Below, piece by piece: positions 7,529 to 16,744 of a stretch of 47,663 bases of DNA (positions are counted from its first letter, which is position 1; every line of letters starts with the position of its first letter). The notes under the pieces were generated by a model that saw only the letters and a program-made list of their open reading frames with translations, did not search any database and was not told where the DNA came from. A program made the position numbers and the translations under genes. Source of the DNA: ANME-2 cluster archaeon (lineage in GTDB: Archaea > Halobacteriota > Methanosarcinia > Methanosarcinales > Methanocomedenaceae); assembly GCA_014237145.1 (NCBI GenBank), contig JAAXOC010000046.1:1-47663 (forward strand). Reading direction: 5' to 3'.

Positions 7529-10500
7529 ATGAGAAAAATAACTGTTAGTTTGTTTGTGTTCTGTTTGATATTGATCATTGAAAATGCGGCTGCAGTTACT
7601 GCAAGTCCGTATCCTTTCACACTTGAGCAGCCGGATGGGTATAGTTTCCAGGCTAGGCAGTATGGGGATGAACGTCTTCACTGGATTGAGACTTTGGATG
7701 GGTATACTATTGTCAAAGAAGAAAAAGGTTGGTGGACGTATGCGGCAAAAAACAATGAAGGGAAATTGATTCCTACAAATAACCGTGTGGGAATGGTTAA
7801 ACCGCTAAGTATAGATATTGAAAAACATGTTACACCGATTTGGAAGCCAGATGACATTATGATTAGAAAATCCTCTCCCAGACCTGTTAAGATCAAGACA
7901 CTTGATCTAAAAGCAAATGGGGTGTCTGGAATCGCATCTGTAACCACAGAAAAAGTTGTAGTAATTTTAATCAATTTCACAGATGTTTCTCAGGAATCTA
8001 CACATGACAAAACCTATTATGATAATCTCATCTTCAACGATTCAACTGACGCCAATAGTATGTTTAACTATTATAGGGAAGTCTCATATGATCAGTTAAA
8101 TATTACAGGTACAACTGGAAGTAAATGGTACCAAAGTTCGCATAAGATGGCGTATTATGGGGAAGACGCTACCGATATTGATGAAAATACAACCCGCAGT
8201 GATCCAAATACATGTTATATTGAAAATCTGGCAAGAGAAACTGTTCAATTGGCAGACGATGATTTTAATTTTTCTGAATACGATACCGACTCCGATGGAG
8301 TTGTCGATCATGTCATAATAGTACATGCAGGCAATGCCCAAGAATCAAGTGGGGTTTATGATGATATCTGGTCACATCAAGGGAGCATCTGGAATTATTA
8401 CAGCGGGAGTTGGCATGAAGATGGTGAAATGACTGATGATGGAGTAAAGGTGATCGGTTATACAATGGTGGCCGAGAGCTCTCCCCTTGGTACTTTTGCA
8501 CATGAATTCTTCCATGATCTGGGAGCGCCGGATTTATATGATTACGACACGGGAGTTGATGAAGGTTTTCCGGTGCAGGATTGGGATCTTATGGCTGGTG
8601 GCAGTTGGGCTAACTCGGGTAATACACCAACACATATGGGAGGCTATCTGAAATGGGATATCGATGCTGACCCGACTAATGGAATTAACGGCTGGTTAAC
8701 GCCTACAACAGTTTCAACTCCGCAAACTGTTGCAATAGACCGACTGGAATCAAGTACAGGAAACAGGCTTTTCAAGGTAGATATTCCAGAAACCAACCAA
8801 TATTTCTTAATCGAAAATCGACAACAAACTGGTTACGACGCTTATCTACCAGAAGCAGGAATTCTCATATGGCACATCGATGAAGACATGATATCATATC
8901 ATAATGACATTAAAGACGGTTGGGTAGATTTAAATGATGGACCGCCATGGAATCCTTACTACCGTGCATGGGTAGAAGACCCTGTAAACACTAGTTTAAA
9001 AGATGGCGCTGCTTATTCGTATGACGACGGTCAGACCTCATTCAACCAGACCACAATACCAAACAGCAGCCAGAACAATGGTGACCCTACTGGGATCAGG
9101 ATATACAATATCGGAGCTAAAGGTTCTTCAATGAACGTCACATTCTTCAATACCGCACCTACGGTCAATGTCATATCTCCCAATGGCGGAGAAACGATAT
9201 CAGGCAATATAAACATCATATGGACGCATAGCGATATCGATCCGACAGATACCCATACCTTTACCATTAAACTATCTTCTGACGGTGGCACTACATATCC
9301 CACAATAATAGTATCGGGATTGGGCGAATCGCTTTCGTCGTATGTCTACAACACCACGGACATGCCCGATGGTTCAAACTACAAGGTTCAGGTGATAGCC
9401 ACAGATAATTATACCCTGCCATTGAGTGGAAATGACTCATCTGACGGCGTATTTACCATCGATAACCACCCACCCGTATTGATTGGGAATCCTACCGGAT
9501 ATCCCGCAGGTCAGACCGCAGCTAAAAACGGCAGTCAAATAACGTTAAATGTCAGCATAATCGAATCTGGAGCAGGAATAAAGAATGCCACAGTTAATGC
9601 ATCCCAGATTAATGCAAGCTTGATCATACCCCTGATATTTGAAAAAGTGAACGATTACTGGATCAATCAGAGCATCATTGTCAATGCTGTAGATGGAGTT
9701 TATTACCTTCCGGTGACGGTTTACGATAATGCTTCAAGTACTAATACCAGTTCAGTCGTTCAGGTTATAGTCGATAACACTCCACCTGTTGTAATTGCAA
9801 ATCCAATCGGTTATCCTGATGGTTTAAGTGCTGCAAATAATGGTACAAGAATAATCCTTAATGCATCCATATCAGATACATTAGCAGGCGTTAAGAATTC
9901 TACAGTGAACGTCTCACAGATTAACAGCAGTTTCGGTGATATCCAATTGACCAATATTAACGGCTTCTGGATAAACGACCGTGTCATTGTAATGGCTCCG
10001 GATGGCACTTACTTTTTGAATTTCACAGCATATGATAATGCGTACAATTGCAACGATAGCGCTCAGGTTACAGTAGTGATAGATAGTACTATGCCTATCA
10101 TACTCAGTGCTGATGCTAATCCATCCGTTATTGAGTCAAACGGAACTGATAATACATTGCTAAATGTCACAGCGATTGATAATGGCAGCGAAATTGCATC
10201 GGTGACAATTAATCTTTCTGCGATCGGCGGATTGTCGGCTCAGGTAATGACCAATTACAGTGGAGTATGGCAGTTCATCACAAATACAACCAGTTTCGGC
10301 ACATTTGAACTACCGGTCAATGTCATAGATAATGCAGGCAATTCCAATACGTCTATTACGATCTTGCTGATCGCAAATGATACTACACTTCCGGTTGTGA
10401 TTGATACATTACCTAAAAACCTGGCAACTGATGTAACGATTGGTTCCAGCATTACAGCCACATTCAGCGAACCCATGAACAGTTCAACACTGAACGATGC

Positions 10501-12172
10501 AGCAATAAAAGTGTACAGTCTTTCAAGTGGCAAGATTACAGGTGATATCTTTGAAAATACCAATGGCACATGGAACTCCAGTAATTTCCAGGATTTAAGA
10601 TATGATGAGGAACTCACAGTTTTTCAAACTCCGATAGATGATGCACACAGAATCATTTTAAAGAATAATCTTGTATATTCAGCCAGCCCCCTAACGAGAT
10701 ACTATCAACTCTATATCTATCAAGGTGAAAAAGTAGCTGGATCTGAAAATTACAGTATTATCGGTTGGCTGGGAGATGAGTATGTTGCAGTAAATGGCAC
10801 ACCAAACAAATTGACAAAGCTAGTTTTAGAGCAAAAGTCCTATGAAACCAAAACATTGCGGATAAATGAGATTTGGGATATGGGAGATGGATATTCATTA
10901 GAGGTTGCTGAAATTGATTATTATGACGGTGAAGCATGGCTAGACTTGTATAAGAATGGTGGGCCTTTTAATAGTAAGGTAGTTGATAATCAGTCCTACT
11001 GGTGCGTGAAGGATGATATTGCAGGCGAGTCTAAGGTCCCAATTTTTGTAACCTATCTTGACAAGGTCACCAATAATACGATCCAGATAAAGTACACATG
11101 GTTAATATCTCAAGATGCCACTGTTATTAATTTGGGCGAATACTTCGGTGTGTTCGAAGTAAAATCTATTTCCAGTGATGCAATTCGATTGGCCAATGAT
11201 GAAAATGTCTCGCTGAGAAGAGGCAGCGCAATACCTCTGGCAAATGATCTGAAGTTTGAGGTTGAGGATACCCCAACTGTACGATATTGTCTTGTAGGCA
11301 CAGGTGAAAAAAAGACGGGATTGGTAGGGGATATTTCTTATGACAGCGCCATCAGAACAGTGACTTTTGATCCCGTTTCCAATCTTATGTATGATACAAA
11401 TTATATTTCATACATTACAACCGTTGCAGAAGATCCGGCTGGTAATGGTTTAATAGAAGATTATGAATGGGAATTCAAGACAATGTATTATACTCCGAGT
11501 AGAAATGGCGGGGGAGGAGGAGGAGGTGGCACCTCTGGAGAAGACTACTATAATATTGTCCTTTCAGAAACCGACAGGCAGAGCGTATTCAAGAACTCGC
11601 GTATCTCATATAGGTTCGATCTGGAGGGCAACATAGTCAAGCATATCAATTTCACAGCCCTGAATAGCGCCGGTACAATAGCCGCCAAAGTTGAGATATT
11701 GAATAATACCTCTACGATGGTGAGCACACCGCCACCAAATGAAATATATAAAAACCTGAACCTATGGGTCGGAAACGCTGGATGGGCTACAAAGAGGAAT
11801 ATTGCCGATGTCACTGTTGTTTTCACTGTAGATAAATCATGGATCACTGAAAACAATATCGATGAATCATCAATAGCCCTCTATCGTTACAGTGATGATA
11901 CATGGCATGAACTGATAACCAGAAAAATCGCCGAGGATGCCAATAGTTTACAATTTGAAGCTGAAACGCCAGGATTTTCACCATTTGCTGTAACAGGTAA
12001 AGGGGGAGAGGGAGAAACAGGAGGAGAAGATATTATTGCAGAGCCTACAGTAACAGTAGATAAAACCCCTGTCCCGACACCAACTGAGAAGAAAGGGATA
12101 CCTGGATTTAGTCTATTTGCAGGCTTGTCGATCTTGTTGATAGCAGTGCAGTTATTGCGTAAAAAGAACTAA
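7529..12172 (+). CDS. Giant M6-type surface metalloprotease with S-layer and PGF-CTERM domains
   Basis: A 1547-residue cell-surface protein. Order: signal peptide (1-22); M6/immune-inhibitor-A-like protease with zinc motif HEFFHDLGAPD at 325-335 (His325, Glu326, His329), preceded by a DTDSDGVVDH calcium-type loop; several Ig-like repeats (about 540-950), including two close copies carrying the VDNTPPV type spacer; an SbsA-type Ig (Big_5) domain beginning near 953 and interrupted by a Methanosarcina-type S-layer domain (about 1021-1262, with SYWCVKDDIAGESKVPIFVTYLD split over that region) before finishing at 1266-1319; a polyglycine linker (1327-1336); a PGF-pre-PGF domain (1338-1490); and a PGF-CTERM tail GIPGFSLFAGLSILLIAVQ plus RKKN for archaeosortase processing. 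Many NxS/T sequons fit heavy glycosylation. It probably cleaves extracellular protein while held in the S-layer. Start: AGAGG precedes ATG 7529. Confidence 0.9.
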   Translation: MRKITVSLFVFCLILIIENAAAVTASPYPFTLEQPDGYSFQARQYGDERLHWIETLDGYTIVKEEKGWWTYAAKNNEGKLIPTNNRVGMVKPLSIDIEKHVTPIWKPDDIMIRKSSPRPVKIKTLDLKANGVSGIASVTTEKVVVILINFTDVSQESTHDKTYYDNLIFNDSTDANSMFNYYREVSYDQLNITGTTGSKWYQSSHKMAYYGEDATDIDENTTRSDPNTCYIENLARETVQLADDDFNFSEYDTDSDGVVDHVIIVHAGNAQESSGVYDDIWSHQGSIWNYYSGSWHEDGEMTDDGVKVIGYTMVAESSPLGTFAHEFFHDLGAPDLYDYDTGVDEGFPVQDWDLMAGGSWANSGNTPTHMGGYLKWDIDADPTNGINGWLTPTTVSTPQTVAIDRLESSTGNRLFKVDIPETNQYFLIENRQQTGYDAYLPEAGILIWHIDEDMISYHNDIKDGWVDLNDGPPWNPYYRAWVEDPVNTSLKDGAAYSYDDGQTSFNQTTIPNSSQNNGDPTGIRIYNIGAKGSSMNVTFFNTAPTVNVISPNGGETISGNINIIWTHSDIDPTDTHTFTIKLSSDGGTTYPTIIVSGLGESLSSYVYNTTDMPDGSNYKVQVIATDNYTLPLSGNDSSDGVFTIDNHPPVLIGNPTGYPAGQTAAKNGSQITLNVSIIESGAGIKNATVNASQINASLIIPLIFEKVNDYWINQSIIVNAVDGVYYLPVTVYDNASSTNTSSVVQVIVDNTPPVVIANPIGYPDGLSAANNGTRIILNASISDTLAGVKNSTVNVSQINSSFGDIQLTNINGFWINDRVIVMAPDGTYFLNFTAYDNAYNCNDSAQVTVVIDSTMPIILSADANPSVIESNGTDNTLLNVTAIDNGSEIASVTINLSAIGGLSAQVMTNYSGVWQFITNTTSFGTFELPVNVIDNAGNSNTSITILLIANDTTLPVVIDTLPKNLATDVTIGSSITATFSEPMNSSTLNDAAIKVYSLSSGKITGDIFENTNGTWNSSNFQDLRYDEELTVFQTPIDDAHRIILKNNLVYSASPLTRYYQLYIYQGEKVAGSENYSIIGWLGDEYVAVNGTPNKLTKLVLEQKSYETKTLRINEIWDMGDGYSLEVAEIDYYDGEAWLDLYKNGGPFNSKVVDNQSYWCVKDDIAGESKVPIFVTYLDKVTNNTIQIKYTWLISQDATVINLGEYFGVFEVKSISSDAIRLANDENVSLRRGSAIPLANDLKFEVEDTPTVRYCLVGTGEKKTGLVGDISYDSAIRTVTFDPVSNLMYDTNYISYITTVAEDPAGNGLIEDYEWEFKTMYYTPSRNGGGGGGGGTSGEDYYNIVLSETDRQSVFKNSRISYRFDLEGNIVKHINFTALNSAGTIAAKVEILNNTSTMVSTPPPNEIYKNLNLWVGNAGWATKRNIADVTVVFTVDKSWITENNIDESSIALYRYSDDTWHELITRKIAEDANSLQFEAETPGFSPFAVTGKGGEGETGGEDIIAEPTVTVDKTPVPTPTEKKGIPGFSLFAGLSILLIAVQLLRKKN

Positions 12173-12174
12173 AT

Positions 12175-12199
12175 AGGGCTGTATCAGCCCTTTTTTTTT
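12175..12199 (+). terminator. Hairpin plus T-run terminator of the protease operon
   Basis: AGGGCTG (12175-12181), loop TAT, CAGCCCT (12185-12191), followed by nine T residues to 12199. It lies 3 bp after the protease stop codon. The T-run doubles as the A-rich end of the convergent minus-strand gene. Confidence 0.85.
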
Positions 12200-12956
12200 A
12201 TTTTATTGGATGTATACCATCTAGATCTATTGTAACCCACTCTTCATCTATAGTAGGATTTGAATTTTGCCAGATTATGACGTTATTTCGATTAATATCA
12301 GCGTAATTGATCTGGTCATTAAAATAATATCTTACCACCCAATGCAGTCTTTCGTTTATTAAAGTCACCCCAACGACTTCAGCAGAAATTCCTTTTGCCT
12401 CCAGTATTGAAGCAAATGCCACTGAAAAATCCTCACAATCGCCTATAACACCATTTGCTAAATAATAATCGGGGTTTTGCCACATATCACCATCAGGAGG
12501 ATAATTAAACAAATTATCATCTGTTTGATAATTAAAAACTACTGCACTTCCATTATGTTTCCACAATAAAGCATCATCTGTTAAAACAGTATTTTCTGCA
12601 TACCATGTTACCACTTCGTTTTCAGGTATAATATACAACGATGCATCTTTTGGATATAAAATATGGTTATTCCAGTTCAACTTTCCCATTAGCCTTAATT
12701 CAGTTTCGAATTCAGGCATCTCTATAAGTATGTCCATATTTTCCGGATAATCATCCATACTTAAGGAATTATTAACTATTCCCAGAATTGTTGGGTATCC
12801 AATTACTTCACCAGAACCTCCTTTTAAATCAAATAAATGAAATTGAGGAAGATATAGTTGAGTAATGATCACTATCATGATAATTTCAATTAAATTGATG
12901 TGATTTATCAAAACCCGTTTTTCAAAGCATACTGTTTTTAAATAATCCAATTCCAT
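12198..12956 (-). CDS. Membrane-anchored transglutaminase-like protein
   Basis: A 252-residue protein with one N-terminal membrane segment (about residues 20-36, NLIEIIMIVIITQLYLP) and an outer domain. The C-terminal part matches the transglutaminase-like cysteine peptidase fold: GDCEDFSVAFASILEAKG with the catalytic Cys, then RLHWVVRYYF with the His and YADINR with the Asp, in the expected order. In Methanosarcinales such proteins are extracytoplasmic and of unknown substrate. It converges on the giant protease gene and ends in its terminator T-run; both being surface proteins, a shared role in envelope protein processing is possible but not shown. No strong ribosome binding site is visible. 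Confidence 0.8.
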   Translation of the reverse strand: MELDYLKTVCFEKRVLINHINLIEIIMIVIITQLYLPQFHLFDLKGGSGEVIGYPTILGIVNNSLSMDDYPENMDILIEMPEFETELRLMGKLNWNNHILYPKDASLYIIPENEVVTWYAENTVLTDDALLWKHNGSAVVFNYQTDDNLFNYPPDGDMWQNPDYYLANGVIGDCEDFSVAFASILEAKGISAEVVGVTLINERLHWVVRYYFNDQINYADINRNNVIIWQNSNPTIDEEWVTIDLDGIHPIK

Positions 12957-13496
12957 TTTGCACCAATCATCATTATTATCATTATGATGATGATTAGTAT
13001 ATTGACGCCAATGTATATAATTATATCTTCTCTATTATGCTAATAATGATGAGGTAAATTGTTTTGAAGACAGTTGTGCGAAATTAGTAAAATTGCAACT
13101 ATACAAGCAAAATAAGTTTATAAGTTCATCATTGGCCCATAACCAACAGCTACAGCTAACTTTTCAGCATATATAGTGTAAAAAATGTTTGATATCAGAT
13201 GAACACTAAGAATAAAAGAAGAGCCAGATATAAGTATTCTATTTTGCTCTGAAAATAGCATTTTCATGCTCATGGGTGTCCCGACGGGTCATGAATGCTT
13301 ATTCACTGTTTCATATTCCCCACACCAGCGCTACCAGGTAAAACATCCCACACAGGACATCAGAAGGTTATACCACCTCATGCATAGCAAAACTTGAGAC
13401 ACACCAATTATTATGGTGCCAGGAGCTCATCCTCATTGGATTCAAAAATGCTGCCTAAAATTCATAACCCGGTAAAATTATATTTTCCAAATCGGG
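12957..13496. other. AT-rich intergenic region with a small inverted repeat
   Basis: No convincing gene. ATCATCAT...ATGATGAT (about 12967-12995) forms an inverted repeat just upstream of the transglutaminase-like gene and could be a regulatory site. TATA-like sequences occur near 13013-13025. The remainder holds nothing I can name. Confidence 0.5.
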
Positions 13497-14483
13497 TTAT
13501 CGATCCAATTCACTTAGTGCCACAGCCGGACATCCAACCTTGTTTAAATGTTCGGCCATCTTTGATGGCCTATCCCCTCCAGGGTGATATACCAGTGTAG
13601 CCTCTGGCTTGAGTCCTGTTACCATATCCACAAGCCCGGTCACATCCATATGGTCGCTAATATGTATAGCAGGGTAGTAGTAGTCCCGTCTGCCTGTAAG
13701 TACATATTTTTTCATGCTTCCAGGCAGTTTTCCCAGGTCCCATGGCGGTACGATAACCATCCCCTCATGCCTGCCATTGTACTCCAGTATCTCATTAAGG
13801 GGTCCGCAGTCACGCATAAGGCCTTTGGTCAGGTTATACCCCTTGCTGTCCATGGATATTGCATCCTGCCAGCCCGCATTGCGTACCAGGCTTACCGCCC
13901 GCTGTGCCTTGCCGAAGGCGTAGGCCCCAATAGCTACATTATCACCTATCACCTGCTCAAGCCCACTCACATCGTCTTCGAAATAACAGGCAGGATCAGC
14001 CGGGTCTCCGTAATTAGCCTCTGTTACAAGAAAATCACAATCAGGCAGGTGCGACGAATCCTTTACATCCCCTGTGACCAGTATCCTGGTGCCCTGTTCG
14101 TTCTCCCATGAAAAGGCAGTTGACCCGATGGTATGGTGGGTGTGGTGAGTGGATACTTCAATTCCGTTAATATCAATGGTATCGCCCAGCCCGAACGTCC
14201 TGCCTTTGTATTCCTTGCCAAAGCGGATCTCAAGCGCCAGGGCGGTCTCTTTTGAGCAAACTGCATTTGGGGATAGCATGGCAGATTTGCCATTGTGGTC
14301 GGAATGGGCATGGGTAATAAGATATGCATCAGGCTGTACAGGGTCTTTCTTGAATGTCCGGCTGGTGTCAATGGCAAAAACATGCTCATCAAATGACAGG
14401 AATACATGGGGCCTGTAGTTACCACGGGTATTGGTTAGCCTTACGGGGGATACACCCATACTTTCTATTATTGATCGAACCAT
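13497..14483 (-). CDS. Metallo-beta-lactamase-fold hydrolase, exonuclease-like
   Basis: A 328-residue protein with the metallo-beta-lactamase metal site HAHSDHNGKS (about residues 58-67), a further Asp in LVTGDVKDS, and a late VYHPGGD. Length and order of motifs fit the archaeal proteins annotated as mRNA 3'-end processing factor-like or ligase-associated exonuclease-like enzymes of the SNM1/beta-CASP neighbourhood, which act on nucleic acid in the cytoplasm. The substrate is not determined here. ATG at 14483 is supported by AGGAT about 7 nt upstream. The thioredoxin gene lies just upstream on the same strand, so the two may be cotranscribed. Confidence 0.8.
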   Translation of the reverse strand: MVRSIIESMGVSPVRLTNTRGNYRPHVFLSFDEHVFAIDTSRTFKKDPVQPDAYLITHAHSDHNGKSAMLSPNAVCSKETALALEIRFGKEYKGRTFGLGDTIDINGIEVSTHHTHHTIGSTAFSWENEQGTRILVTGDVKDSSHLPDCDFLVTEANYGDPADPACYFEDDVSGLEQVIGDNVAIGAYAFGKAQRAVSLVRNAGWQDAISMDSKGYNLTKGLMRDCGPLNEILEYNGRHEGMVIVPPWDLGKLPGSMKKYVLTGRRDYYYPAIHISDHMDVTGLVDMVTGLKPEATLVYHPGGDRPSKMAEHLNKVGCPAVALSELDR

Positions 14484-14541
14484 TCTTTTATCCTGCTTTG
14501 ATAGATCCTAAAACTTATTTCAATGCCTCATTCAGGTCCTT

Positions 14542-14787
14542 TTACAGCACATCAGGCCTGGTAACGCCCACATATTTCTTGAAGATCGCCCCATTTTTCC
14601 CTATCGCAAGAGTAGGAACGGCATGAATACCATATTTGCTTGATACATCCATATTTGAATCCACATCGACTTTCCTGAACTTTACTGAGTTTGCGAACTT
14701 TCCCTTTAATTTATCTATGATCGGATCCTGCATCTTACAGGGTCCGCACCAATCAGCATAAAAATCAATCAAGACCACTTTACTCAT
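14542..14787 (-). CDS. Thioredoxin with premature stop
   Basis: An 81-residue thioredoxin: LIDFYADWCGPCKM carries the CGPC redox centre, and IHAVPTL has the cis-proline. It would reduce disulfides in the cytoplasm. The gene stops at TAA (14544-14542) right after TRPDVL, but the same frame continues past that codon with KDLNEALK and a second TAA at 14517-14515, which is the usual end of a thioredoxin's last helix. The present stop is therefore probably a recent nonsense mutation that removes the final nine residues, part of the last helix; the active site is intact and the protein may still fold. AGGTGG lies about 7 nt before the ATG at 14787. Confidence 0.85.
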   Translation of the reverse strand: MSKVVLIDFYADWCGPCKMQDPIIDKLKGKFANSVKFRKVDVDSNMDVSSKYGIHAVPTLAIGKNGAIFKKYVGVTRPDVL

Positions 14788-15031
14788 TGTTTTCCACCTT
14801 TTTTTGAGTTTAGGAAAATATAACAGGCACGTCAGGCATTTTTATTTCAAGCGTTAGTAGATCCCATTGTTGGCGTTTTTGCCTTTGTGTCCATTCTACT
14901 ACCAGTCATAGTATCCAACATTTAAATAGATTATCAACTTTTCACGGCAGGGGAGCGGTCTAATATTTCAAAATCCGTAGAAAATGGAATGGAAATTAAA
15001 ATCTGGTTCTTGAAGATCAAAAAAACTCAAT

Positions 15032-16519
15032 TCACAGTGTTTTTTGTGATTTATCCGTACATACAAGGAAAACAGAAATTGGTATAAACAATAGGTCTTT
15101 ATGAATTTCAAACTGGTTTTTTGTTAGCACAATTGTCATCTTGACTTCAGGTGTCCATGTAATTTCCTGCGTATTAACCTCTTCTTTATATTTCACCTCG
15201 ATTCCAAGATACCCATCACCCTTGTAAATGAAATCTATTTCTTTGCCGGTACGAGTAGTATAATAGAACCACAAATAAGTATTCCATTCCCTAAGATATG
15301 GAATTTCCTTTGTCTGGGCAAGATGGTTTTCAACTATACCTTCAATTAGTACATCCTTATTTCTTGATACAATTTCCTTGCTGGCAGTAAAACCGTCCTC
15401 ACCAGATAATAGCGAATTGATGCTGTAAAAAATGAATGGATTTGAAAAATATATTTTCTTATCACCTTTAAATCTGGGAGTTTTTTTAGTGAAATCGTAG
15501 GAACTCAGCACATCTACCAAAAGGGAGTTCTGGAATAGTTCGAGATACTCGATAATAGTCTGGTGTACAATGCCGCCTGTACTTTTCCCTAAAGTTGTAT
15601 AACTATATCTTGTACAGTATTTTGTTGCAATATTTTTCAGGATATCTTTTGCTGTGGTTTCACTTCTTCGCAGCTTAGAAATGTCTCCGAGTATAAGCCT
15701 GATGAATGTTTCATATATTTTACCATCAATATTCCCGGATTCATGAATATATTTTTGAGCCAGGTAATCATTCACAACCAGGGGAATACCCCCGGTCAGG
15801 ATGTATATTTCGAACAGCCAATCAAGTTCCTCTTTATATGGTAAGGCCTTCTTGATTGTGGAAACGTTAAAATTATCCATATCGATTTTGCTATATAAAA
15901 TGGCATCCTTCGATTTTTTCAAGGCATTTGCCAGTTCTTTGGATGTGGTGAACTCTGCTATTCTTTCGATGGATTGCAGGGCAAAATCCCTGAAACTCAA
16001 GGGTTTGAAGTAGTATTCATTACCTTCCACTCTTCTTCCGGGAAGCCGTTCGGTTTTTTCCTTCAACTTGATAGGATTTGACCCTGTTGCGACTACTATC
16101 AACTTATCAATATAATTCCCATCGGCAATGGTTTTTAATTCCAGCACCCAATCCTTTAGATATGTTATTTCATCCAGAAAAATGTATAATGCTGATGATT
16201 CCATATTTTGCTGTAGAAAATTTGATACCAGATTATGAAGTTCTTTTCTTGATGAGAGCCTGTCACATGAGATAAATAATATTGTTTGCGGGTCGGTGCC
16301 TTCATTAAGCAGCCTAAGGATTGTCTGCTTTATATAAGTGGTCTTACCTATCTGCCGCATACCTCTTATTATGTAAATGTTGCCGCTTTGCAGGTCGATG
16401 GGCTTTCTTTTAAATTCTATAAAGGCCTCACTTAGTTCCCTCAAGTGACGGTCATATCTATGGAAGTCATTGCCAAACTTCCACCATATATTTTCCTTTG
16501 ATAGCTCTTCAAATCTCAC
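15032..16519 (-). CDS. AAA_14/DUF4143 ATPase
   Basis: A 495-residue ATPase. N-terminal AAA_14 domain: Walker A GMRQIGKTT at 53-61, Walker B ALYIFLDEIT with Asp116-Glu117, sensor-1 type VVATGSNP. The C-terminal DUF4143 part ends in a PD-(D/E)XK-like pattern, GKEIDFIY (Asp429) then GIEVKYK (Glu441, Lys443). This large archaeal and bacterial family has no firmly assigned function; it often sits in accessory or mobile DNA. Immediately upstream is an array of six 22-bp palindromes at 32-bp spacing, ending 1 bp before the ATG, so no normal Shine-Dalgarno is present and the array probably overlaps the promoter. It follows tyrA on the same strand but is probably an independent unit. Confidence 0.88.
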   Translation of the reverse strand: MRFEELSKENIWWKFGNDFHRYDRHLRELSEAFIEFKRKPIDLQSGNIYIIRGMRQIGKTTYIKQTILRLLNEGTDPQTILFISCDRLSSRKELHNLVSNFLQQNMESSALYIFLDEITYLKDWVLELKTIADGNYIDKLIVVATGSNPIKLKEKTERLPGRRVEGNEYYFKPLSFRDFALQSIERIAEFTTSKELANALKKSKDAILYSKIDMDNFNVSTIKKALPYKEELDWLFEIYILTGGIPLVVNDYLAQKYIHESGNIDGKIYETFIRLILGDISKLRRSETTAKDILKNIATKYCTRYSYTTLGKSTGGIVHQTIIEYLELFQNSLLVDVLSSYDFTKKTPRFKGDKKIYFSNPFIFYSINSLLSGEDGFTASKEIVSRNKDVLIEGIVENHLAQTKEIPYLREWNTYLWFYYTTRTGKEIDFIYKGDGYLGIEVKYKEEVNTQEITWTPEVKMTIVLTKNQFEIHKDLLFIPISVFLVCTDKSQKTL

Positions 16520-16520
16520 A

Positions 16521-16702
16521 TTTGGTTATTACAATTACCAAATGATAAACATTTTGGTAATCGTAGTTACCAAAATAACCGATATTTGGTAATCGTAATT
16601 ACCAAAATAACCGATATTTGGTAATAGTAATTACCAAAATGACAAATATTTGGTAATTGTAATTACTAAAATAACCGATATTTGGTAATCATAGTTACCA
16701 AA
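16521..16702. repeat. Six 22-bp palindromes with exact 32-bp period
   Basis: Palindromes of the form TTTGGTAAT-N4-ATTACCAAA start at 16521, 16553, 16585, 16617, 16649 and 16681, each 22 bp long with 10-bp spacers. Three of the five spacers are identical (ATAACCGATA). The 32-bp period is close to three turns of B-DNA, so a dimeric protein binding each site would line up on one face. The array fills the gap between tyrA and the AAA_14 ATPase start. It looks like an operator or iteron cluster. It is not CRISPR: the period equals one repeat plus a conserved short spacer. Confidence 0.9.
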
Positions 16703-16744
16703 TTGCAGCATTTTTAGATTTACAGATTCCACATCGAACCTGCA

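Noticed and set aside
12175-12199. Bidirectional terminator also serving the minus-strand transglutaminase-like gene
   Set aside because: On the minus strand the hairpin is preceded, not followed, by the tract, and no T-run follows it.
16521-16702. CRISPR array
   Set aside because: Period is only 32 bp, spacers are 10 bp and mostly identical, and the repeats are full palindromes. No cas genes are nearby.
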